Assembly: GCA_944470555.2 (NCBI GenBank)
Contig: OX104127.1
Location: 159,997,276-160,061,275 of the forward strand
Length of the DNA stretch: 64,000 bases
Reading direction: 5' to 3'
From: Heterobilharzia americana
Taxonomy: Eukaryota; Platyhelminthes; Trematoda; Strigeidida; Schistosomatidae
Shown here: piece after piece, positions 55,070 through 64,000 of the stretch
Position numbering within the stretch: position 1 is the first letter of the stretch
Layout: each line of letters opens with the position of its first letter
Notes under the pieces: model-generated
Told to the model about the DNA's origin: nothing
Database searches by the model: none
The model's input: the letters and a program-made list of their open reading frames with translations, nothing else
Position numbers and translations under genes: made by a program

Positions 55070-55828
55070 TTCACCCGCTACAAAATGAACGTAGAGAAGA
55101 CAGAGGTGGTGAAGATACCCAACCAACAACGGCAAACACCATCACCATCAACAGGAGAAACTTAAAGCAAGCAGCCTGTTTCATCTACCTAGGCAGAACC
55201 GTTTCAAACACTTGCGAAACAGGCACAGACGTGGACGTCAAAGCAGCCAGGATCGGAAAGACAGAAAGACATGCCTTCATTAACCTGAAACCAGTGTGGA
55301 GATCTTCTGCACTCAGCATAAAGCGTGAACAACATCCGAATTTTCAACACCAATTCAGTCAAGTCAGTGCTTCTATGTGATGGTTGAGAGACCTGGCGCG
55401 TTACGAAAGGGATTTCCAACAAACTAAAGACATTAGTCAACAACTGCCTACACTGGCTCGTTACTGAAGCTCAGATGGCCAGAATAGTTACAATAAGCAA
55501 CAAGGAACTGTGGCTGTTTGGCAACGAACGGACGAAGAACCTATTGCTCAACAAATATGCAGAGTAAGAAAGTGGAGACGGATTGGATTGAACATACACT
55601 GAGAAGGCCGATTGGGACATCACGCGACAGGCCAGTTGCTCGAGTGGAACTCAGATGAGAAACGACGAGTTGGGCGTCTGAGGTGAGGGTGACAAGGAGG
55701 AGGTGGTGTGAGGAAGAAATGAGAGCTTCTGGGCATTGGTGGAGCGAGGTTCAAAATTTTGCAGAGAAGAGAATGGAATGGAGACTTGCTGCTGAAGCCT
55801 TATTTTCCACTAGAATAATAATCTCAGA
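55070..55828 (+). mobile_element. RTE-like retrotransposon fragment
   Basis: A 5'-truncated RTE copy from the region after the RT catalytic motif (NVEKTEVVKIPN, 55090-55120) through the C-terminal region (DWIEHTLRR) to TTTTCCACTAG and an AATAAT tail. The CCCAAGGG block of the other copies is missing at the very end. It is non-coding. Confidence 0.8.
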
Positions 55829-55987
55829 TAGTCAGGAAGATAACCAATATGATGCTCTCCTTTTCTGTTTCAGTTCGTTTTGCTGTGGGATGAGAAGTCC
55901 TGAGTAGGCAGTCAGTATGACTCCCATAAGGTTTTAGTAACATGTCACGAAGTCACATAGTAGTCGCGTAAAACTCTTGGTAATTGA

Positions 55988-56100
55988 AGGTGAAATAAAA
56001 ATCTGGTCAGCAATCGGACCGGAAACGTGGTGGTAGCTGGTTGGAATCCTACCATGATTGAAATTTTCATCTAACCTTCAGTCATCACACAGTATCATCA
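55988..56100 (+). repeat. Decayed tRNA-derived SINE
   Basis: Shares flanks (AATAAAAATCTGGTCAGCA; GAAATTTTCATCTAACCTTC) and box B-like GGTTGGAATCC (56039-56049) with the minus-strand element at 38857-38926. Box A is lost. Confidence 0.5.
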
Positions 56101-56363
56101 GTAAGTCTTTCAAACCATAGATCTCTCAAATAGTCAAAATAATACTAAATTCTACAGTGATTTTTCAATCTATATGCTCTTATTTCTCCCATTGTTTTAC
56201 TGTGACACCCACGAAAATTTGTAGAAACCTCCTTACTTCAATAGAAGAGTCGTTCGTCTGTAATTCATTTTTCAAAGTTAATAAATTATGATGTCTGACT
56301 AATTCACAAACAAGTAGAATGTATCTTTGTTTAAATTCAAACAAGACAAGGGTAATTATATGC

Positions 56364-56689
56364 TGCTTTAGGAATTGCCCTTGTGAGAACATGATAGACG
56401 CAGAGGCCAATCACTAATTATTCTTACTTGTTTTATACCCATGAATACGAGACGAAGAAAGAATACAATAACGTATTCAGATCGTGCCAAAATGCCTATG
56501 CTTTCCAACTAACTCTCCAGAGAATCGATTATAAGCAGTACAACGTAACACGACAATGTACTAAATAGCTTGGATGCTTGACTATGTACCTTCAGCTTAG
56601 CGAGTCCGATAAATCTATGAAGGTCAAGATCCACGCTGAATCTAGTTGAACTTTAAGCTACTGATTCTGGAGAAGTATGTGCTGCTACA
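56364..56689 (-). repeat. Solo LTR of Ty3/gypsy-like element
   Basis: Aligns with the LTR at 35564-35900 over its whole length (start TGTAGCAGCAC on the minus strand, similar internal blocks, end near CA). No internal domain lies beside it, so it is probably a solo LTR left by recombination. No clear target duplication was seen. Confidence 0.55.
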
Positions 56690-57535
56690 CTTCTTTTGGA
56701 TTAGAAACTTAACAAGCGAAATTAATAACTTGAAAACTACCTTACAAAAATTTGAATGAATCTCATACAAAATACACTTGGATGAAGAAGCATATTTCCT
56801 TTAGCTGTGTGGCATTCACATGTCAACAGTGTAACATCTTACAGCCAAACTGTTCATGAGGATTTATTTAGTTATTCAAGCTTTGTCTCTAGTAATAAGT
56901 GAAATACTGACACCAGCGCGACATGATTTTAATGGTACATGATCTTTGGATAGTCCTACATTAAATAAATAGCCTAATAGATGGAGCAGTTATATGTGAC
57001 ACTTCACTGTTCTACTGTATTTGATTTCTCGAGATTTAGCAGACATAAAAACTGTGATTGATTTAATTTCGATTAGGATATTCACTTTAGGATGCTGATA
57101 AGCTTAAGTGGTACGTATTATGAATCAACATTGTGCTACATATCGCAATGGAATAATTTTCAGGTGACAAAACGGTACAGGCAAACGAAATGTTTCAGTG
57201 ACGGTACAAACATGAGCATTACAAAGATCAAGACCATATCAATGAACAATACGGTTCATTTATAAGTAGAATAATGGTGATATACTCCCGAGTATGTTGA
57301 ATATTTGGAAATATACTTCAAAGGTTAGACCAGTCCTTCAGAACCTTTTCTGTAAGTGCTGTTGAGTGGTTTGTGTCATGTGAATGTGTGATGTTTGAAT
57401 TTGAATTATCTTTCATATACCGATTGCTTATATAGGATTCATGGAGAAAATGTGTATAATCAGCTTGAAATCAGATTCCTTCAGAAGAACTTCTCTACTA
57501 CGTAACTATTAAAGCAACTTCATCATTTGTATTGT
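56690..57535. other. No recognisable gene
   Basis: AT-rich DNA with short frames only. Nothing recognised. Confidence 0.5.
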
Positions 57536-57539
57536 TGCT

Positions 57540-57680
57540 TGCTTAAGTTCAAGTCCCGCTAGGAACAATATCATTCACTAGGAGACAGGTACATTAAGCT
57601 CACGAGTCCCACATGGGACGAAAAGCGTGTCAAACTGGATCTCACTGATAGTCACTATCTAACACTTGATATATTAAAGT
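57540..57680 (+). repeat. Sm-alpha-like SINE with hammerhead, one core change
   Basis: Box B-like GTTCAAGTCCCG (57547-57558) is followed by a hammerhead. Stem II is perfect: GTCCC (57606-57610) with GGGAC (57615-57619). GAAA follows at 57620. The core reads CTCACGA (57599-57605) instead of CTGANGA, a change at G5 that should abolish cleavage. The AGCGTGTC and CTGGAT ends are present. Confidence 0.65.
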
Positions 57681-57769
57681 TCTGAACAGGAAAACATAGC
57701 ATCGTAATGCCACGAATGTATATTTATACTGATCATAAGTAGAAGAACAAAATCAACAAGCAGTAATGA

Positions 57770-58510
57770 TCAGCAAAAAGGAAGTTATCTAAACGAAGTT
57801 GTCGCTTTCACTTACACACTCAACTAAACAGCATCGTCTCAACTACAGGAGGCGGCACAGGCATAGATGAGGATGTCAAAGCAGCCAGGATAGAAAAGAC
57901 AGCAACACAGAACTTCCTGCATTAATATGAAATCAGTGTGGAGATCTACTGCACTCCACTGCACTACAGTCAACATAAAGCGTGAGCAAGACCTCGATCT
58001 TAAACACTAAGTCAGTCAAGTAAGTCAGTGTTTCGATATAGTTGAGAGACTTGGTGAGTTACGAAAAGCATTTCCAATAAACTGTAAACATACATGAACA
58101 GCTGCCACCTACGCTCACAAGATACTCAAGATCAGATCGATGGCCAGAAAGAATGAGCAACAAGGAACTCTGGCTACCTGACAACGAATCAACCAATAAC
58201 ATATTGTCCAACAAGTATGCAGAGGGAGAAAGTGGAGATGGATTGGATTTGACATGGACTGAGAAGACCGTTTAGGGACATCAGGTGTCAGGCGATGTCA
58301 GGCCGTCGAGTGGAACCAGCATGGGAAACGACGAGTTGGGCATCCGAGGTGAGGTTGACACGGATGAGATGGTGTGAGGAAGAAATGAAAGTTTGTGGTC
58401 AGTTGTGGAGCGAGGTTAAGGAGACTGGAGAGAAGAGAGTGAAATGGTTATGTGCTAGTGAATCCCTATTTTCCACCAACAACCCAAGGGTCAAACAATG
58501 AAATAATAAA
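57770..58510 (+). mobile_element. RTE-like retrotransposon fragment C
   Basis: A 5'-truncated RTE copy covering the post-catalytic RT region and C-terminus, ending CCACCAACAACCCAAGGG plus an AT-rich tail. It is nearly identical to the reverse complement of 60934-61660. The short open frame at 58295-58501 is shared by both but is out of the RT reading frame. It is non-coding. Confidence 0.8.
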
Positions 58511-58648
58511 TAGTTGGTAGTACTTCCATGCGCGATGACTTGATGGCAAAGAAGTGAAAAATCAAATCGTGAAACTATGCTAATGAGAAGGCCACTTCTG
58601 ATTAAGAAAGGAATCAATCACAAGAATAACTGTTCCTACGCGACTTAA

Positions 58649-59600
58649 TTAGGTATAAAATGTATATGGACGACACTTTTCTTATTTGCGACGAAACATG
58701 TTCAGTGGATGAGCTGTTAAGACGCTTCAATGATTGTCACCTGTCCATTAAATTCACTGTGGAAGAATAGTTAAACTCATCGTTCCACTTTCTAGATATA
58801 ATGTTAAAGAGAAGGGATGATGGCTTGATTCAAAGGTCAGTCTATCGAAAACCAACTTGGACCGGTCAGTTCACTAACTTCTATAGTTGGGTATCTCTTG
58901 GATGTAAGAGAAATCTCATTCACTCACTGTGTTCCAGAATCTATGGAATATGTTCAGAAGATACGGTGAATGCGGAGATAGAAACTCTTAGAATAATACT
59001 AACTAATAACGGATACCCTAAGAGATTTATTGATAAGAATCTGGAGAGACGAACCACTCCCCATCCCATTACAGTCCCTAAGAAAATTTCAACCAAGAAT
59101 CTAGAATTCAAAGGAGACACCACAGCCGAAGTGGTGAAAAACCGTCTGTCAAGATGTTTCAATAGTAGCTTCTATGCTGCTAGACTGAGATTGATATTCT
59201 GCAGTCGCCGTCTAATTTGCCAATGCTTGAAGGATAGGCTTACAGTTATGTCCACATCTATGTGTATCTAGAAGTTCACATACTCCTGTGGAGCTGACTA
59301 TATTGGACAGTGTAAGCGGGCCCTCTGAAAATGTGTTGCTGAACACTACCCGGTTTGGCTTATCAGAGGCGAGCAAAGGAAAACCACTTCATCCATATGT
59401 GAACACCTTGTAGAATTGGGTCACTCTCAGAACCTCGAGATTCATCCTTTAAACTAATTTACAAAGTTAAATTGAACTACTCCAAAGGTTTACGTTTCCA
59501 TCACTTATGCATAGCTGAAGCATTAGCTATACATGAACAAAAACCGAAACTTTGCATTGAAAAACGTTTTGTGAAACCGCTTTCTCTACCTTGGTCTTAA
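58649..59600 (+). pseudogene. Penelope-like element fragment (RT plus GIY-YIG)
   Basis: Starts at the RT catalytic motif, Tyr-Met-Asp-Asp (near 58660-58672). After a TAG stop near 58768 the frame 58801-59271 carries SVYRKPTWTGQFTNFY and RFIDKN motifs. Then, past another stop near 59270, comes a GIY-YIG core (YSCGADYIGQCKRAL, 59280-59325). This is the same family as 13287-14911 but with at least three stops and frame changes. No flanking repeats or target duplication were identified. It is inactive. Confidence 0.75.
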
Positions 59601-60059
59601 CAATTCATCTTGTTGATTTTGTCAATTTCAGTTCACTTTGCTATACTTCTCTTCTACTGTCATCATTATCACCAACTTTCACTTCATTGACAACATTTGA
59701 CCCATATTTCACTAGTTAATATCAATTCGTTTCCTTATTCATTGACCTATTTAATATGTTTCAGCTTAATTATCACCGTTTCACTATTCTTGAACAGCAT
59801 AGTTGTCTTTTATCTCACCACTTGTTATCAATTCTTTCCTCTTTTTTTAATGACTCATTTTCTATCCCTTCCATTTGAACAAATACCACCACCTACACCG
59901 ATTGTATATTTTACATATTGACTGAGCAAGTTTCTTTTTAGTGGAATTATCTGTCACTCTACTGAGTATAAATACAACTACTGTACAGCTTGATAATGAA
60001 GTTGTTGAGAAGAAATGCTTCTTCTTCGCTGATACATGCCTTGTTCTGGTTAATGAATA

Positions 60060-60570
60060 AATGGGTATATTTCGTCACTTATTTATGTCTTTGAGCTGTG
60101 TAAGAATACGAAACGAAGTGGTTAAGAGCGTTAATCACTTTATTTACTTTAGAAGTTGTATCATCCCTGGTGGATCAGTGATGGATGAAATCTATGTATG
60201 GATAGGAAAGGCTCATTTCGTCTTCACCCACTTACACCATTCATGGCACCAATATGATATTCGATAAGGTTTGACTATACTTTACCACACCTCTCAGTTT
60301 GACTGTATGCTTGCAAAACATAACCCTTAAAGGCCTTAAGCGTTCCATCACCGTTGTCTTTATAGCATAAATGTGTTATGTTATCAAGTGAGTAACTTAA
60401 CAGCTAAACGTGGAGTTTTAGGCAAAAGAGGAAAGTCTGTTGATGAGGCTGTGAACTGTGGCTAAAAAATGTGTTATGCATGCCTAGTCAACGTCTGTCT
60501 TATCGTCTAATGTTAAGTGAAGAAGATTCAGACTGAAGAAAAGTCAAAAGTAGCCAGAATATAACATGAC
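60060..60570 (+). pseudogene. Non-LTR RT C-terminal fragment
   Basis: Frame 60061-60267 has FIYFRSCIIPGGSVMDEIYVWIGKA-like text (given here only in part), matching the YLGS..PGG..ADEI..RI.KA block of the family at 39300 and 41225. Further on, GKRGKSVDEAVN near 60425-60460 matches the next conserved block. Stops abound. It is a third fragment of this family. Confidence 0.55.
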
Positions 60571-60933
60571 TGATGGACTGAGCCGTGTAGGGAAAAAAAG
60601 ATTTACCTTTTGCAGTTCACATAATAACTTTTCGGAGACTAGGTGATACGAACAGAAATCGACCTTAGTAACCTAGATGTACTGACACAGTAACTTTATC
60701 TTAGCTGTCCCGCTGAACCTAATTATTGTCTCATTCCTTTTTTGTCTATCCTGATAAATTTCTACCTTTATCGATTACTTTCTTCGTTACCTCTCCATTT
60801 TTCATTTTCATGAGCTTTACTTTGATGCACTTTTAGTCAGTGAAGAATCTTGGACCATTAATCAGTTATGCTGGGTCACATATTGGCAATAACTTTTTAA
60901 ACACTATGCTATTTCCTTCTACTTATTTTATTA

Positions 60934-61990
60934 TTATTTATCCCTTGGGTTGTTGGTGGAAAATAGGGATTCACTAGCACATAACCATTTCACTCTCTTC
61001 TCTCCAGTCTCCTTAACCTCGCTCCACAACTGACCACAAACTTTCATTTCTTCCTCACACCATCTCATCCGTGTCAACCTCACCTCGGATGCCCAACTCG
61101 TCGTTTCCCATGCTGGTTCCACTCGACGGCCTGACATCGCCTGACACCTGATGTCCCTAAACAGTCTTTTCAGTCTATGTCAAATCCAATCCATCTCCAC
61201 TTTCTCCCTCTGCATACTTGTTGGACAATATGTTATTGGTTGATTCGTTGTCAGGCAGCCAGAGTTCCTTGTTGCTCATTCTTTCTGGCCATCGATCTGA
61301 TCTTGAGTATCTTGTGAGCGTAGGTGGCAGCTGTTCATGTATGTTTACAGTTTATTGGAAATGCTTTTCGTAACTCACCAAGTCTCTCAACTATATCGAA
61401 ACACTGACTTACTTGACTGACTTAGTGTTGAAAATCGAGTTGTTGTTCACGCTTTATGTTGACTGCAGTGCAGTGGAGTGCAGTAGATCTCCACACTGAT
61501 TTCATATTAATGCAGGAAGTTCTGTGTTGCTGTCTTTTCTATCCTGGCTGCTTTGACATCCTCATCTATGCCTGTGCCGCCTCCTGTAGTTGAGACGATG
61601 CTGTTTAGTTGAGTGTGTAAGTGAAAGCGACAACTTCGTTTAGATATCTCCCTTTGCTGGTCATTGTCGTTTTTCGTTGTTTCTGTTGTTGTTGGTTGGG
61701 TTCCTCATCACCTTGTCTCCTCCGCGTTCACCTGAAGTTCCGTCTTCTCCTCCCTGCCTCTTCTTACAACTTGTTAGTTTTCGCCTGTAGGGTCTTTTCA
61801 TCGGTCAAACAGTGTATGCTCATCTTCCCACAGCTCTTTGCATTTTGTTGCTTGATCGAGTCCAGTTGAGCTGATCACAATCTGGTGATAGCAGGCAAGA
61901 ATCACTTCGCATGTAGCATTATATAGCATATAGGTGCTGTTGAATGTTTATTACACTAAAATCGTAGTGTTGAAGCAGCTTATTCAAAAC
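60934..61990 (-). mobile_element. RTE-like retrotransposon fragment D
   Basis: A minus-strand RTE copy. Bases 60943-61640 are nearly identical (inverted) to 57790-58489, and it extends further into the RT towards 61990. The tail after CCCAAGGG differs from that of fragment C, so both are probably separate insertions from one source. It is non-coding. Confidence 0.8.
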
Positions 61991-63179
61991 GAACTATGTA
62001 TATCAGGGCTCAGAAATATAACAATTTCAAAGGAAATTATTACAGACATAAGATTATATGAATTTCATATGACAGCTAGTTTTAAAGGACAGAATCAGAC
62101 AACTGTTAGAAAAAAAACACTGATCGTTCACTAGTTGGGATTATTAGTCGCATTATATATAGACGTGGTTTGCTCAGTATTTCTGTTTTGCTGATTTTAG
62201 TCAATCAATAGCTATAGAATGATAATGCATATTGGTAATGCACATGATATACATCATAAAGTGACATAGGTTCGAGAATCATTAAAAATCTGGGAACCTT
62301 GAACATCTTTTTCGTCGTCATATAAGACTGTTCATCGGTGAGCATATATGACCTCACCAGGGATCATAACTGAAACTTTCAGGTTCCGTAGGCAGCCCAT
62401 CACCAATGAAGCCCTCAGTTGGTGTCTACATTTCCTACTTTTGTCAGTTCATGATGTAGTGCAACCTGCATCTCTGGTAGTGTCATGGATGTCTACTACT
62501 GAGAAGACTCATACTAGGAAGAAATAGCTGTTAAGATCTCCCAGATTTGTATTGGTTCCCCAACTTATATCAGTCGCATTTTCAATATTATGTCAAATAA
62601 ATTTTACTTTAACTATTTTTCTCTTTCTATCTCAAGTTCCATGATTTGGTTTGTTGAGTAATCGTTGTCAAATTAAGTAGTCTAATTATACATAAAGTGT
62701 TTCAGTCAGATGGAAAATTATTACCTCTGCTCATTGATTAATCACTGGAGGGTAACTAACTTCTAGATACCTAGTCCTAAGTGCTAATCGAATTCTAGAC
62801 AGGTCAGTATCCTGATATACTGTGGTAGATGTTAGTTAGTTGGAGTAAATGAGCAGGTTTTTTGCTTGTTGGGACTCTTCAATAGTATTTCTAGTGATCA
62901 ATCAGTGAGGTCAGTCGCAACCTGAATAGCTCATTAATAACATGATTGACTACAACATTGGGTGACACAAGTTTAGATTTCAGGCGAGATATCAGTTCCA
63001 TCAATGTTGCAGATATGCATAAAACCTGAATCCAAAGGTTCTTGTTGATTGCTTTCATTCAACTCACATTACCTCTAATCATTTATAGTTATTTGTTACT
63101 CTGTGTAATTTGTTAGCTATCTTTATGAGAGTATCTTAGTTGTATTGTTTTCTATGAGCTAGGTTATTTAACGGTGAAG
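61991..63179. other. AT-rich DNA with SINE traces
   Basis: At 62470-62580 (plus) lies a decayed CUGAGGA-type SINE (CTGAGAAGACTCATACTAGG, then GAAATAGCTG). Near 62830-62900 there is a minus-strand hammerhead-like trace (GAAGAGTCCC). Otherwise nothing recognised. Confidence 0.4.
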
Positions 63180-63850
63180 CTTTCATTGTCTTTCTAGAAG
63201 ACATCATCAGCGATATCCGGACTTATTGCAGAAATAGTGATGCAGAGACTGGAAGCCATCATCCTACCTGTGATCAAACCAAAATTATGGATTCGCTATT
63301 TGAACGACACTTTTGTCATCATTAAAAAAGGTGATATAGAAAACACTCACAGTCTGACAAACAACGTATTCAGTGATATCAAATTCACTTTGGATAAGGA
63401 GTCAAACAACCAACTACCGTTCCTGAATGTTCTGGTCAGTAGGATAAATGCTGGAAAGCTGGAAACCCAAGTGTACAGGAAGCTAACACACACTAACCAA
63501 ATCCTCAACTGCAGTAGAAACAATCCAACAACACAAAAGACCAGTTGTGTACAGACTCTATTCAGAAGAGCGAGAAGACACTTCAGTACAACAACTTCAC
63601 GGAGAAACGAAGAAAGTCACTTGATGTCCATCCAAAGGGGAACGCCTACCCAAAAACTTCATCACAAAATGCCTACCCCGTACATCTTCAACTACAAAGT
63701 CATCGACACAAATCAATAAACGCATCGTCCTACCATACATAAAGAACACACATATCAAAAATCATGACAAGATTACTGAGACCACACGGTGCAATTGATG
63801 TGCCTCATAAACCAAGAAATTCCCTAATATAAATGAAAAACTTGGGCAGT
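63180..63850 (+). pseudogene. Second-type Penelope-like RT fragment
   Basis: Frame 63237-63719 contains IKPKLWIRYLNDTFVI, in which the catalytic Asp-Asp of the PLE motif reads Asn-Asp, then DIKFTLDKESNNQLPFLNVL and VYRKLTHTNQIL, followed by a frameshifted tail. Later frames read RIVLPYIKN (63720-63745) and LLRPHG, the next PLE RT block. It differs from the other PLE family here. It is inactive because of the motif change and frameshifts. Its GIY-YIG domain was not seen. Confidence 0.7.
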
Positions 63851-63904
63851 GTGGTAGAATGTAGTTCCATATTAGATTTGTTTATTTGATATAAAGCGCA
63901 CAGT

Positions 63905-63990
63905 GATACAGTATTATTTAATTGATTACGTTTCGAGCATAAATTATTACTGCTCATAATCATCACATCAATGTAATCACACACAAGTTT
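63905..63990 (-). other. Hairpin-forming PLE flank
   Basis: On the minus strand GATTAC (near 63973-63978) can pair with GTAATC (63922-63927), with an inner stem GAGC/GCTC (63953-63956 and 63935-63938) followed by GAAAC. This resembles part of the hammerhead motifs known in Penelope-like terminal repeats, but stem I and C3 are not convincing. Confidence 0.3.
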
Positions 63991-64000
63991 CGATATCTGA

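Noticed and set aside
58295..58501. 68-residue conserved protein shared with 60934-61137
   Set aside because: Both copies lie within RTE 3' ends out of the RT frame. Identity reflects the recent common source of the two insertions.
1..64000. CRISPR arrays, bacterial operons, ribosome binding sites or terminators
   Set aside because: No spaced direct-repeat array or bacterial gene organisation is present. The content is that of a eukaryotic, repeat-rich genome.

Overview
The window looks like repeat-dense intergenic DNA from a trematode flatworm, most likely a schistosomatid blood fluke. The main support is Sm-alpha-like SINEs (tRNA-like pol III boxes followed by a hammerhead ribozyme) next to CR1-like, RTE-like and Penelope-like retroelements and Ty3/gypsy remnants. 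The species call is inference. I see no complete host protein gene, rRNA, convincing functional tRNA or CRISPR array. Nearly every long open frame belongs to a retroelement, and almost all are broken.

Left third (1-19.6 kb). Two nearly identical copies of a defective CR1-like element lie head to head (1-2460 minus, 2473-6540 plus) and form a large palindrome that runs off the left edge. Tail to tail with them is a better preserved full-length copy on the minus strand (about 7094-12505). Its ORF1 carries a PHD-like zinc finger and its ORF2 encodes an endonuclease and reverse transcriptase with two small frameshifts. Next comes an RTE 3' end (13013-15010) split by a Penelope-like element that has inverted terminal repeats and a target-site duplication. 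Old CR1-like reverse transcriptase relics fill 16.5-19.6 kb.

Middle (19.6-37.2 kb). A threefold diverged repeat is followed by an old CR1-like element (24.2-28.4 kb) interrupted by a 966-bp insertion with a 10-bp target-site duplication. Head to tail with it is a third, longer copy of the defective CR1-like lineage (28.49-34.14 kb). Then come a minus-strand CR1-like relic and a Ty3/gypsy integrase end with its LTR.

Right half (37-64 kb). Many 5'-truncated RTE copies lie among SINEs. A nearly full-length RTE (46.2-49.4 kb, minus) has frameshifts but keeps its catalytic motifs. At least two SINE types carry hammerhead sequences. One copy has a complete core (42.68 kb) and another has a variant CUGAGGA core (46.06 kb). 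Other items are fold-back modules, a short gag-only LTR element (53.46-54.57 kb), a solo LTR (56.36-56.69 kb), two further Penelope-like fragments, and one possible host exon with a signal peptide (54.59-54.76 kb, minus).

Biologically, the autonomous elements (CR1-like, RTE, Penelope) provide reverse transcription. The SINEs and the copies that share the same inactivating lesions appear to have been spread in trans.
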